A stretch of 64,000 bases of DNA from Pichia kudriavzevii (taxonomy: Eukaryota; Ascomycota; Pichiomycetes; Pichiales; Pichiaceae): NCBI RefSeq assembly GCF_003054445.1, contig NC_042506.1, positions 317,501 to 381,500 of the forward strand. The letters run 5' to 3'. The notes beneath the pieces are model-generated. The model was not told where the DNA came from. It saw nothing but the letters and a program-made list of their open reading frames with translations, and ran no database searches. Each line of letters starts with the position of its first letter. Positions within the stretch are counted from its first letter, which is position 1. A program made the translations under genes and the position numbers. Below are positions 1 to 9,033 of the stretch, piece by piece.

Positions 1-65
1 AAGACAGAGAAACAACAACGGACTGCTATTCACCATCAACGAGTTTATCAGCGTAGGACTGTAAA

Positions 66-1589
66 TCACCACAACCCTTGCAAGATACTACCCCCACTGC
101 TGTTGGCAATCGCCAGCCTCTTCAAAGCAACCTCTCGTTCTCTTTGAGTGTTCTCCTGTTTTTCCCTGATTGCACTTTGCAGTAACTTACCCACGTCAGC
201 ACTGTCAACAACGACACCATTCTCAGAACATTTGGCCTTTTGTTTCAATTCATCACACAAATTGTCAATATCGAGATCCGTAAATCTAGGATTCGTTGTT
301 ATTCTCTCCCAGATTTGTGAACATTTTATCAAGTTTCCGTTAGTGTCAGGAACTGTTTCCTCATCTTCTTTCTTATCAACAACCTTGGAACTGCCAGAAT
401 GGATATTTTCCTTACTTGTATTTCCAGCTTGAAGAGCCAAAGGTACCTCAACCTCCTCCTCCCCTTGTGGAATTTTAAGTAATTCATCAAATGCATTGTC
501 ATCAAAATCAACTTCAAAATCGTTACTTACAGGGTCAACAAACACAGCCGATGTTGGATCAAGCTGAAACGCAGCTGGATTCTTCGAAATGAAGTTGTTG
601 TTGAAATCGTTAGTGGAAAGAAGAAAATCCATTTCATTTTCCCTGTTCGTTGGTATAACCGAAGGTTGCTTATTATCAAAATGCCCAAAATCAAAATTCC
701 AATTTGGACTCTCGATATTATCTAAAGAATCAATCCCTTCATTGACTTTTCCATCATTCAGAAAAGGGGTTGAAAAATGACTTGTATCATGGTTCAACAC
801 ATTCCCTTTAACTTGAGATGGAGGGCTCGGGAACTCTGGAGATGTAACGGAAGAGGAAGATGTCATAGACTGGCACGAACTGCCACTATACGTAGTAGGA
901 ACATGTTTTGCATCCTTTTCTCTGGTTGGGCCATGAGAGTCCGAATACTCACTTGAAATACTCTGTCCATGTTTCTCCATCTTCCCCCTCGGAATGGGAC
1001 ACGATTTGGAACCGCAAGCAGTACTTAATTCTGTACAAAATATCTGTTCATCGTAATTATCTTTGAAGTCTGCATTGTTTAGCTTGTTAGTCAGTTCTAA
1101 GTTGCCAACACTGCTTTCCTTTGGAGTGGTCATTTTAGCCATGTAATCATTGCCAAATGATACTGGGGTATTTGAGTGAACACTTGAGCTCGATGATTCG
1201 TAGAAACTACTCTTCCCATCGTTTGAGGTATCCCAAGCCTCCGAAGAGGTATCCAATTTCACCTCAGGAGATACCGACGTGTTGGTATTAATATCAATGC
1301 CATGATTCCCATCAATACCTTGTGATCCTTTGACCTGTTTCATCAACGTCAGCACTTGGTGTCTAAGAAGTTCACTTTCATTGGCCAGCAGCATCTTCTC
1401 CTTCTCCAGCGCCTGCACCTTCTCTTCGAGTTCCTTCATTCTCTTCTCCTTCCGTTCCCTAAATGCTCTTTGGGCAGCTCTATTTTGGGCAGTTCTCTTG
1501 TTCTTTGGCTCACTTGTGAGAGCCTTGCGACCAGGCTTGCTATGTGGCTTCTCAACTGCAGCATTTTCTTGGGTCTTGGTAGAAGGCAT
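66..1589 (-). CDS. YAP1: Yap1/Cap1-type AP-1 bZIP transcription factor of the oxidative stress response
   Basis: This is a nuclear redox-sensing activator of antioxidant genes. The N-terminal basic region (about residues 29-50) carries the Yap/Pap1 signature NRAAQRAFRER, followed by a leucine zipper (about 53-85). Both cysteine-rich domains are present. The n-CRD has Cys185, 192 and 197 (spacing +7, +5). The c-CRD has Cys423, 445 and 454 (spacing +22, +9). These are the same spacings as S. cerevisiae Yap1 C303/310/315 and C598/620/629, so disulfide control of nuclear export is probably conserved (inference). The reading frame stays open upstream to an ATG at 1652, but the extra 21 residues are hydrophobic and unlike the family. 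MPSTK at 1589 gives a normal start, 507 aa. About 50 residues follow the last Cys, more than in S. cerevisiae, ending in a charged helix-like tail. It is followed downstream only by the window edge. Confidence 0.93.
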   Translation of the reverse strand: MPSTKTQENAAVEKPHSKPGRKALTSEPKNKRTAQNRAAQRAFRERKEKRMKELEEKVQALEKEKMLLANESELLRHQVLTLMKQVKGSQGIDGNHGIDINTNTSVSPEVKLDTSSEAWDTSNDGKSSFYESSSSSVHSNTPVSFGNDYMAKMTTPKESSVGNLELTNKLNNADFKDNYDEQIFCTELSTACGSKSCPIPRGKMEKHGQSISSEYSDSHGPTREKDAKHVPTTYSGSSCQSMTSSSSVTSPEFPSPPSQVKGNVLNHDTSHFSTPFLNDGKVNEGIDSLDNIESPNWNFDFGHFDNKQPSVIPTNRENEMDFLLSTNDFNNNFISKNPAAFQLDPTSAVFVDPVSNDFEVDFDDNAFDELLKIPQGEEEVEVPLALQAGNTSKENIHSGSSKVVDKKEDEETVPDTNGNLIKCSQIWERITTNPRFTDLDIDNLCDELKQKAKCSENGVVVDSADVGKLLQSAIREKQENTQREREVALKRLAIANSSGGSILQGLW

Positions 1590-1900
1590 CTTGCGTTGGT
1601 TTCTAATGGTTGTAACACGTTTGTATAGAAAACAAACAACTGATAACAACATTCAACTGAAGGGGCAAAATTGACCCCCCTCCAATACACAAACATCGTG
1701 ATTACTAATACACCCACACAGCTAGGGAAAAAAATAAAATTCAGAGAAAAGACATGGAGATAGCGGACATATTCCTCAATTAGGGATCTGTATTAACCTT
1801 AATTATTCTGCCACTGGTAGACTCTACAGGACCTCTCTTATTGGCACCACTATAGGATAAACGGTATACCATATACAAGACAGAGACTTGGCATGCACAC
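1590..1900 (-). promoter_or_regulatory. YAP1 promoter and ATG37 3' region, with a candidate Yap1 response element
   Basis: This is a non-coding gap of 311 bp. A TTACTAA heptamer at 1702-1708 matches the Yap1 response element TTA(C/G)TAA and lies about 115 bp upstream of the chosen YAP1 start. This suggests autoregulation. However, at this base composition such a heptamer is expected about once per 3 kb counting both strands, so the support is weak. No other gene is visible here. Confidence 0.35.
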
Positions 1901-3250
1901 CTAAGGGGACAGTCTCCCAGTGGAGAAAGCGCCTGCGTATGTGGAAAAGACTCGCCTACATCGGTCAAAGAACCCCACTTTAAAAGTTCCATATCTCTTG
2001 CGAAGAAGCCTCCCAACCAGTTTCTCAAAAGCACTTAGAATGGATAATGCAATTATTGAGGCAAGTATGTGTCTGGATGCGTTGGCAATATTCACATTTT
2101 GCAATCTCAATATGCATTTGTTTTGCAAGCGCTGAAATAGTGCTGAGAGCTTCGAGTAGACAAACTTTGCCAACCTGCTCACGTAGTTGCTATTGTTTTC
2201 CCTTCCATTTGGATTTGCATTTCTCCTTTTATAGTCGGAGATAAACCCACCGCATGATAATGTTGTTGACCCTGTAAAATTCCGCTGTTCAACATTCTCT
2301 AAATTCAGCTTGGTTTTAGAAGAGGTGTCTGTACTGATTTGTCGATATTTCAAATTCGCCAATTCTGTTGATATTTTCAATAATGTGTTGTTAATTTCAC
2401 CTTGCCATTTGAGAAAATCTAGTGAGTTAATGTGTTTCTCCACATTGTAGCTGCTCACAGCACAGTTGTCTGTATCTACCACATTGTTAAAATGTTGGAT
2501 TGAATTGCCTGTTGTCAAATCAGCATGGTGGGAGTCGGTAGGTATATTAGTAGAGGCTTTTGCCAGTGGATTAGAATTGCTGTTATTATAGTTAGTGGCA
2601 CCAACACTGTTTTTCCTTGATATACTTACAGAATGATTTCTTGATGGTGGCCGGATCATACTCGGATTGATGCCAGAAGAAGCCATCCTAAATAACGAAA
2701 CAGCAGGTGATTGCGCCCTCGGTGGGATATTATAGGATGGCGTATTAAACGAGACGCCATTGGTTGGCTGCGGCGGCGGAAGAGTTGTGGCAGAAGTGGT
2801 TGTTGCTGTTAGCGTTTGCGTTAAAGAGTCTGGGAGAATCGGTGATCCTAGATGAACAGATTCACCTATGCTCAAGCTCAGATTGTGGTTTTCAAGCATA
2901 TCCCACATTTCTTGTAATCTATCTCTCAATGGTGATACAATTGGGTATTTTTCCTGTGAGTAGTTGTTTTTGAGTACGTCTAGTAGATATTTACAATATT
3001 GTCTTCTTGCTTCTTTCCGTGTTAACCCTTTGAATGCTTTCCAAGCGTTATACTTTCTAACTTCAGAAATGCGATTTCCGTCGGGCTCATTCGAATTGAT
3101 GTCGCCCTTGGTTGCCTGGCTGTATAAACCATATAAATTTAGACGATCATCTATAGTAGGACGTGGTAAGTTTGACTTTTTGGAGAGATCAGTTAAAGAC
3201 TTAATCACCAACACGGCCTCGACAAACGCTTTGTCTGTGTTGACTTCCAT
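1901..3250 (-). CDS. ATG37: Acyl-CoA-binding-domain membrane protein, Atg37/ACBD5-like
   Basis: An acyl-CoA-binding (ACBP) domain fills about residues 4-110. Recognisable elements are LYGLYSQATKGD and the following YNAWKAFKGLTRKEAR...Y helix. A long Ser/Asn-rich, probably disordered middle follows. Near the C-terminus a hydrophobic stretch (about 394-408, ILASIIALSILSAF) is followed by a basic tail. An N-terminal ACBP domain with a C-terminal membrane anchor is the architecture of yeast Atg37 and mammalian ACBD5, peroxisomal membrane proteins. In methylotrophic yeast Atg37 acts in pexophagy. The assignment rests on architecture, and another ACBP-anchor protein remains possible. Length 449 aa; the first ATG gives the ACBP domain a normal start. 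It is transcribed in the same direction as RPL12, which lies upstream. Confidence 0.75.
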   Translation of the reverse strand: MEVNTDKAFVEAVLVIKSLTDLSKKSNLPRPTIDDRLNLYGLYSQATKGDINSNEPDGNRISEVRKYNAWKAFKGLTRKEARRQYCKYLLDVLKNNYSQEKYPIVSPLRDRLQEMWDMLENHNLSLSIGESVHLGSPILPDSLTQTLTATTTSATTLPPPQPTNGVSFNTPSYNIPPRAQSPAVSLFRMASSGINPSMIRPPSRNHSVSISRKNSVGATNYNNSNSNPLAKASTNIPTDSHHADLTTGNSIQHFNNVVDTDNCAVSSYNVEKHINSLDFLKWQGEINNTLLKISTELANLKYRQISTDTSSKTKLNLENVEQRNFTGSTTLSCGGFISDYKRRNANPNGRENNSNYVSRLAKFVYSKLSALFQRLQNKCILRLQNVNIANASRHILASIIALSILSAFEKLVGRLLRKRYGTFKVGFFDRCRRVFSTYAGAFSTGRLSP

Positions 3251-3963
3251 CTATGTTCAATGTAGAGCTTGGTATAATGACACGCAACACAGTTACTGTT
3301 AATGTCACAACAACTGTGAGAAACGATCATTTAGTTTATCACCAAATGCAAAAGTAAACAAGGCGTGATGCAGGGAAAAACCGAGGTGAGGATTTCCAAA
3401 CTTGAATAACTGATTAAATCTAAGCACGAAATCCTCGAGACGACAAATGCTTTGATTCCAATTAGGTAGCGTAAGACACAGTGAAGAACAAAAGGAACTG
3501 TATCAATTAATCCAAGGCATTGAGAGCTACTGCTACGAAAATGATTACAATGTCTATTACAAACTACCATCTACAATATTTACAATGTTGGTTACAAAAT
3601 GTCTACCAAAATTAAGGACCATCCAATTCAATGGAATACCCAAATCTAAATACCAATCACCTAAAGGATCCCAATGACCGAAGCCAAGGTACTGTTTCAA
3701 GCAATGGACAAAAAGAAATGGATATAGGGAACAGGACGGTGAGTAATCGGTAAATTGATCTTGTTTGCATTAAAAATTGATACCAAATATGGGGTAGATT
3801 TGGAAACAGAGTGTTGGCAAACTGACTTTATAGCAATTACCTCAACAATGAGAGAATGTTCTCAATTGAAAAGCTTCAAGGTTTCGATTAGTAAAGTGAT
3901 TAATTGTGAAATTGTATTTATTAGTTTTGTACATAGAAAAAAACAGAATATTTAATAATAAAC
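3251..3963. other. Intergenic gap between ATG37 start and RPL12 end
   Basis: There are 713 bp with no supportable gene. Short open frames on both strands (for example 79 codons at 3331-3570, minus) have no recognisable composition or motif. The stretch should hold the ATG37 promoter and the RPL12 3' untranslated region and terminator. The right end is AT-rich. Confidence 0.6.
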
Positions 3964-4558
3964 TTAGTTTTCTGGGACTGTAGTAAATTTTAAATGGGGG
4001 AGTAAATGTTAGTATTAAATTCTGAATGGCTTTACGAAATGAAAACATAATTTTTTTCTTCTTTTTGAACATACCATCAATTGCACCAGCATCGATAGCT
4101 TCAATGATATCGTGAGGTGGCTTGTTGTCAACTCTACAACCAACAGATTGAGCAGTACCTAAGATTTCCTTGGTGACGGAAGCTAAAGTCTTACCGAAAG
4201 ACTTTTCTCTCATGGTTCTTGCAATTTCAAAGATTTCATCTAATGGAATGTTACCAGAGTGCTTGACGTTCTTGTCCTTCTTTCTGTCTCTTGGAGCTTC
4301 CTTAAGAGCAGTGATGACTAAGGAAGAAGCAGATGGAACAACAGAAGCAGTAGCTTGTCTGTTTTGGATCTTCAATTGAACAGTGACCTTGATACCCTTG
4401 AAGTCCTTGGTTGCCTTTGCAATATCTTCACCAACCTTCTTTGGGGATAAACCAAGAGGACCAATCTTTGGAGCTAAAGCGGAGGAAGCACCAACTTCAC
4501 CACCGACTGCTCTTAAGTATAAGTATTTAACTTCAGAAGGATCAAACTTTGGAGGCAT
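3964..4558 (-). CDS. RPL12: 60S ribosomal protein uL11 (L12), two exons
   Basis: uL11 forms the base of the ribosomal P-stalk with uL10. Exon 1 is 4075-4558 and exon 2 is 3964-3977. Exon 1 encodes the full family sequence from [10 protein letters not shown] to [12 protein letters not shown] and then stops matching. At that point the gene strand shows G|GTATGT. A TACTAAC branch point follows at 4008-4014 and a CTACAG acceptor ends at 3978. Joining gives the terminal residues VPEN and a stop, for a 165-aa product, the normal yeast length and C-terminus. Lys11 and Arg67 (Met counted) match the Rpl12 sites methylated by Rkm2 and Rmt2 in S. cerevisiae. If the intron is retained, the frame stays open to 3842 and would add a 77-residue unrelated tail in place of VPEN. 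The S. cerevisiae RPL12 genes lack introns as far as I know. Confidence 0.95.
3978..4074 (-). other. RPL12: Spliceosomal intron near the 3' end of RPL12
   Basis: This is a 97-nt intron with donor GTATGT (4069-4074), branch site TACTAAC (4008-4014) and acceptor CTACAG ending at 3978, all read on the minus strand. Its removal restores the conserved VPEN C-terminus. It leaves only 14 nt of coding sequence in exon 2, an unusual position because budding-yeast introns are usually 5'-biased. Confidence 0.93.
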
Positions 4559-5071
4559 TGTGTCTTGATTTGTCTGTTGTTAAATATATCATTTTCAGAA
4601 AAACTCTCCTTCCTTCAACAGTTGACATTCAATTGAGATGAAGTTTTTCATCTACAGTCTCCACTCCTACACTCACTCCCTCGCTCCGTAGAATAATTCC
4701 AGCATGCTGCAAAGTGTGAAATTCGCTGTGTCAGAGAGTGACTACCCAAAGAGGCAAGTGAGTTTCTTTTCGCAGTCACAGCAGCTAGAATATCTGAGAA
4801 CAAAAAAAGGCCCAAAGTAAAAAAAAAAATGAGACAAGGAAAAAAAGTGAAAACAAAAAGGGTTGGTAGGAGTCACGTGCGCACGGACAGGGTACAAAAA
4901 CATACAGCTTTGTTTCTCTACAATTTGCTATGGACCATTTCAAATCACTGGTAAGTCTCCTGACTTTCTTAGCGGATGCAGTTGTCCTGCCACCGTCCAA
5001 TGCTTGCAATTAAATCCACCGTTCAATCTCATCAATGCAGTAACACTTAAGTTATATATAGATAGTTATTT
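4559..5071 (-). promoter_or_regulatory. RPL12 promoter with Homol-D box and Cbf1 site
   Basis: The 513-bp gap upstream of RPL12 holds a CAGTCACA Homol-D box at 4773-4780 and a GTCACGTG E-box at 4872-4879 that fits the RTCACGTG motif of Cbf1. Poly(A) tracts occur at about 4801-4860 on the plus strand. No clear Rap1 site was seen. Homol-D and Cbf1 are the ribosomal-protein promoter signals known from non-Saccharomyces ascomycetes. The right end also holds the MAK10 3' untranslated region. Confidence 0.5.
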
Positions 5072-7327
5072 TCAATTATTAGTTTTCTCGATAATCTCAA
5101 AACCGGGGAAGTAGCAGTGTCTGCCCAGTTTGCTGATTTTAATAGTGTGGCCAGCAATACTCTCACTGGACTTTGCAAATCTGATAAGGTTTTCGATATC
5201 CGTTTTTGTTTTGTGAATTTCTCCATGTAGATTCTCAAATTCTAGTCTTTTTATAGATTTCAGCTCATGAAACCAGTCTAGCTTGTCCAACAAAATATTG
5301 AGGAACTTGAAAGATTTGTTGAATTCACCTACTAAAAGTTTTGCTTCACCGTTTAGGCTTTCAATGTAGTTCGCAAAATCATTTTGATAAACTTTCTCAT
5401 TTACTTGTAGCCTGGATTTAAAATCTTGATAACTCAGCATCTCTGGATCGGTTATATTGTTAAATTGTCTCCATTGGAGGTTATATAGCAAGTCTTCTCT
5501 ATTTGATAATTGATGGATCAAGTTTTTTGGTAAATAATAAAATCCAAGATAAGTCATTAATTCATAACCTTTAGCCTTTAGGATAGATAATTGGTAGATC
5601 ATGTTGTACTCATTCTTCAGGTACAATAAATAAAGTGAGAGTTTGGATTTCTTAGATTTGTTAGCAATGCCCAACATATTATCAAGGTGATGATTTAGAT
5701 GATATACCAAAACAATAACTTGGTAATAAACAGAAACATATTCTCTGATATCTTTGAATAAGTTCAACTCAATACTTTTGAGGATAACTTCAAGTATACA
5801 CTTTAACTTGAAGAAGATAATGACAGACGTTAAAGGGTAGTATCTCTCGCTGGGAGTGTAAAAATGAATTTGCCTGAAATAATCTTCTAGCTGACCCGTT
5901 TCAACTTGCCTCATATTCCAGTATCTCAACTCTTTGCATTTAAACTGCCTTTGCCTTGATGGGTTCAAAGTAGGTAAAAATAGCGACTCCTTGAATAGCA
6001 ATGAAACAGTTTCCAGATAATATTCGATCTGTTGCATTGCATCTACATTCTTAATCCTTTTCTGAAACTCTAAATCAATTTTCGAACCATCAAGTAATAG
6101 TTCCTTCATATAGGAATAAAAAAGGTCTTTGAATCTGAGATTCTTATCTCGAAAAACAAAGTCTTGCTCTTGTTGCTGGTTGTTGCTATTTATGAATGAA
6201 AAAAATAGAACCCTTGAAAAAATATGTAATCCATTAATTTCATTAGCATCGTTGTTATTCCGTTTATTTTCAAGGTATTTAAGCCATTCCATGAATTCCA
6301 AGGAATTCGATGCTTGGACTGTTTTCAAAACATCAGAGCAATCGTTGAAAAGTTGGATAAGATTCAGCGTACAATCACTCCAACTAGAAGAAACAACTGG
6401 CAATACTTTTGGTGGTGCCTGATTATCGAATTTAATCTGAGAGTTTGCGTTAAAACAATTCCTTGGTACATGTATCCCGTCAATATCAATCGATTCAAAT
6501 TCATTTAATTTCTCAACAACATTTTCCAACTGTGTTAGTTTGTTGCCCAATTTTGAAGTCAAATCATGCGAGCTCTTGAGATGAAATAAGTTGATATCCC
6601 ACTGATAGATTGATTCTAGGCTATTTATGGATTGCAAAATCGTAAACGCATTCTTCAATAAAGATATATGTTTAGTTTTGATATCATCATTTTCTTCCAC
6701 GTTCTCTTGAATCGATTTCCACGTTTTAGGAGAAACCAAGCTGTGCTTAATAATCTCATTAGGAGATAGCTCGTATAGCCAATTTAAGTTCATTGTACTG
6801 GTATTCAAATCTTCCTCCTCATAAATTTGAGACTTCATGGCCAATGCAAGTATAAACCTAACGGTTGAGATCAAGAGTATCGAGAACTTGATGATAATTT
6901 CATTTAATGAGCCACTTTTGAACTTTGTCAATACCCTTTCTAATGATATATCCTTGGTATAAATCTCAAGAATCTGGGAGATATATTCACAAGACAAGAT
7001 ACTATTTGGAATGCTGACGTTCTGTCCCATCCATGATGTTAGTGACTTCAAAAGATTACCTATAATTGCGGTGGTTTCCTCCAACGTCAATTCATTCGCA
7101 CTATCTGAAATATCGTAAATGACTTCCTCTAAAAGAAAAGTGTCAAGCCTGGGATTCAATATTTCCAAGGCATGGGTTCCGTGCAAAAGTGGAAACTCTT
7201 TTGATTTGACAATGTGTGAGTATTGTATTTCATTGGTAAGTTCGAAAAACTTGTCTGTGATGTCCACAAAATCTTGTCTCTTGCGATTAATATCCAAATC
7301 TTCTAATGGTGGCACCAATTCAGACAT
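5072..7327 (-). CDS. MAK10: NatC N-terminal acetyltransferase auxiliary subunit Mak10/Naa35
   Basis: This is the large non-catalytic subunit that ties the NatC complex (Mak3, Mak10, Mak31) to ribosomes for acetylation of nascent Met-hydrophobic N-termini. It is recognised by the Mak10 N-terminal block: the DITDKFFEL region near residue 20, then LTSWMGQNVSIPNSILSCEYI around 110-130, where W, G and CxY are family hallmarks. The rest is long and alpha-helical. The reading frame also opens at 7375, but the 16 extra residues are hydrophobic and MSELVPPLEDLDI at 7327 resembles other Mak10 starts. That gives 751 aa, against about 733 in S. cerevisiae. Neighbours are transcribed in the same direction. 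Confidence 0.82.
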   Translation of the reverse strand: MSELVPPLEDLDINRKRQDFVDITDKFFELTNEIQYSHIVKSKEFPLLHGTHALEILNPRLDTFLLEEVIYDISDSANELTLEETTAIIGNLLKSLTSWMGQNVSIPNSILSCEYISQILEIYTKDISLERVLTKFKSGSLNEIIIKFSILLISTVRFILALAMKSQIYEEEDLNTSTMNLNWLYELSPNEIIKHSLVSPKTWKSIQENVEENDDIKTKHISLLKNAFTILQSINSLESIYQWDINLFHLKSSHDLTSKLGNKLTQLENVVEKLNEFESIDIDGIHVPRNCFNANSQIKFDNQAPPKVLPVVSSSWSDCTLNLIQLFNDCSDVLKTVQASNSLEFMEWLKYLENKRNNNDANEINGLHIFSRVLFFSFINSNNQQQEQDFVFRDKNLRFKDLFYSYMKELLLDGSKIDLEFQKRIKNVDAMQQIEYYLETVSLLFKESLFLPTLNPSRQRQFKCKELRYWNMRQVETGQLEDYFRQIHFYTPSERYYPLTSVIIFFKLKCILEVILKSIELNLFKDIREYVSVYYQVIVLVYHLNHHLDNMLGIANKSKKSKLSLYLLYLKNEYNMIYQLSILKAKGYELMTYLGFYYLPKNLIHQLSNREDLLYNLQWRQFNNITDPEMLSYQDFKSRLQVNEKVYQNDFANYIESLNGEAKLLVGEFNKSFKFLNILLDKLDWFHELKSIKRLEFENLHGEIHKTKTDIENLIRFAKSSESIAGHTIKISKLGRHCYFPGFEIIEKTNN

Positions 7328-7908
7328 AATGACAGCCAGAAGGCCAAATGCAGTTGCAGATATGAATTGCAGCACATTTGTGACTTGGTGATCTCAAGAA
7401 GGAGTGTTTGATGCCATAGAGTTTATGCTCAGGTTATTCGAGGACGCATTTGGGATTTTTTTTTTCCTCATTTTCTTCAAATTGAATTTCCAAGGTAGCC
7501 TACATGTTTCTCGGAGACATGACGAGTTTCCTAATTAGGTAACTAAAATGTTGACATTTTGAGATGTGTTTACTAAGTACTTCTTTCCGTTTAGTAAGTG
7601 CAACAAATAGGGGACGGTTAGAGTAAATATCAATAAATAAATGTTGAGCAAGAAGAAAGAACAAAAATACCAGCAATGCTTGTTTTGACAAACATTGTTC
7701 AGGTATTTTTTTCGATTTTCTAAAAGCAGAAAGAAAAAAGAAAGTTCGATTAGATAGGTTTATGGTTAAAGTTTGATTGTCGTTACATATACATGTATTA
7801 TAATAAATAGAATAGATCATGTCCACTGAATTTTTTTTTTGTTTTTCAAAATTTCTAAAGCTTTATCTTTTAAGAGCCGATAATTTTACTTAGGCCAAAT
7901 GAGAAAAT
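7328..7908 (-). other. MAK10 promoter and ATP5 3' region
   Basis: The gap is 581 bp with no supportable gene. A 108-codon open frame at 7500-7826 (minus) is Phe/Leu/Ser-rich and unrecognised. On the ATP5 strand, TGTATATG at 7786-7793 is one base short of the Puf3 core TGTANATA, about 115 nt after the ATP5 stop codon. Confidence 0.5.
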
Positions 7909-8526
7909 TTAGATGGATTCGGTTAAGACCTTGTTTAACTTGGAGACTTTTGCAGAGACAGATAAATCGACGGAGTTGTCACCAACTTCGACAATTAAGC
8001 CGCCCAAAATCTCTGGCTTAACTTCGTTGTAGATCTTTAAGCTCTTACCAGCACCAACGAATTTAGAACCTGCAATTGCTTTTTGTAGTCTTTGGATAGT
8101 CTTGTTGTCCAATGGCTTAGCAGAGACAACAGTAGCTTCAACGACACCATTGTGTGCAGCATTCAAAACGGAAAATTGCTTTGCAATAGCTTGGAATAAT
8201 CCCAATCTGTTGTTTTCAGATAAAATGGTCAACAAGTTGGTAACAGACTTATCTAATCTTAGAGTTGAAGAGACGGTAGAAATAACTTCGGCTCTGGAAC
8301 CTGCAGATAAAGCTGGGTTTGCTAAGATGTTTGCAAGCTTGGCATCACCTTCGATAGCCTTGTTTAACTTCTCAACAGATTGGTAAACTTGGTCAATGGA
8401 GGAATCCTTTGCAGCTGCAGTGTATAATGCAGTTGCGTAGGTACCATCTAAGCCGAAAAGTTGGACAGGAGGCTTGACGGAGGAAGCAGCAGTAGCAAGG
8501 GATCTAACGAATTGACGGGAAGCCAT
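7909..8526 (-). CDS. ATP5: Mitochondrial F1Fo ATP synthase OSCP subunit
   Basis: The oligomycin-sensitivity-conferring subunit sits on top of F1 and links it to the peripheral stalk. A mitochondrial presequence, MASRQFVRSLATAASSV, precedes the OSCP/delta domain. The domain runs YATALYTAA through the C-terminal signature GLIVEVGDNSVDLSVSAKVSKL (split here as GLIVEVGD plus the DLSVSAKV helix). Length is 205 aa from the ATG at 8526, close to yeast Atp5 (about 212). An upstream in-frame ATG at 8613 would add 29 residues that spoil the presequence, so it was not used. Divergently transcribed from RML2 across a shared 507-bp region. Confidence 0.95.
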   Translation of the reverse strand: MASRQFVRSLATAASSVKPPVQLFGLDGTYATALYTAAAKDSSIDQVYQSVEKLNKAIEGDAKLANILANPALSAGSRAEVISTVSSTLRLDKSVTNLLTILSENNRLGLFQAIAKQFSVLNAAHNGVVEATVVSAKPLDNKTIQRLQKAIAGSKFVGAGKSLKIYNEVKPEILGGLIVEVGDNSVDLSVSAKVSKLNKVLTESI

Positions 8527-9033
8527 TGTGTAAAAGTGTACGTGTTTATTTGCTTGGTCTCTGATCCAACCTTTCAGTGGATATGTGCTTGTATCATTTC
8601 TTCTATTTTGCATCTCTTCACTATGTCTCTCTCTTTTGATTCTTCCTCGCTCACCAAAGATGGCGTTTCGTTCCTCTCATTCGCTGTGCACAAGTGTCGC
8701 GGTGCCTTAGATGGATACACGTCAGTTGTGCCCATTGGCTTGCCTTTTTTTTTTCTTTTTTTTTTTCGCTCTATACATACGTAATGGCTGCGCCACTTGT
8801 ACAGCTCTCAATTGAAGTTCTTCAATGCGCCACTTTTGGCCAAACAATAAAAAATGAGGTAAAAAGAGAAAATTGACAATTGCTGAAAATTGCGAAAAAT
8901 TGAGAACAGACATGAAAAAAAGTCCAAAAGTTGAAGAAGAAGACGAGTATCCAGATTTGACAAGGGTGTACATCTTGGAGGTGAGCTATTGTCGACCCCC
9001 CCCTTTTATCAAACCCACCTCCATTCCACAATC
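8527..9033. promoter_or_regulatory. Bidirectional promoter between ATP5 and RML2
   Basis: These 507 bp separate two divergent nuclear genes for mitochondrial proteins. A poly(T) tract on the plus strand lies at 8747-8766, and the right part is A-rich. Several short open frames here look random. No transcription-factor site was assigned with confidence. Confidence 0.5.

Noticed and set aside
1590-1652. Upstream in-frame extension of YAP1 (MLLSVVCFLY...)
   Set aside because: Hydrophobic and unlike other Yap1 N-termini, and it would place the start almost at the candidate promoter element.
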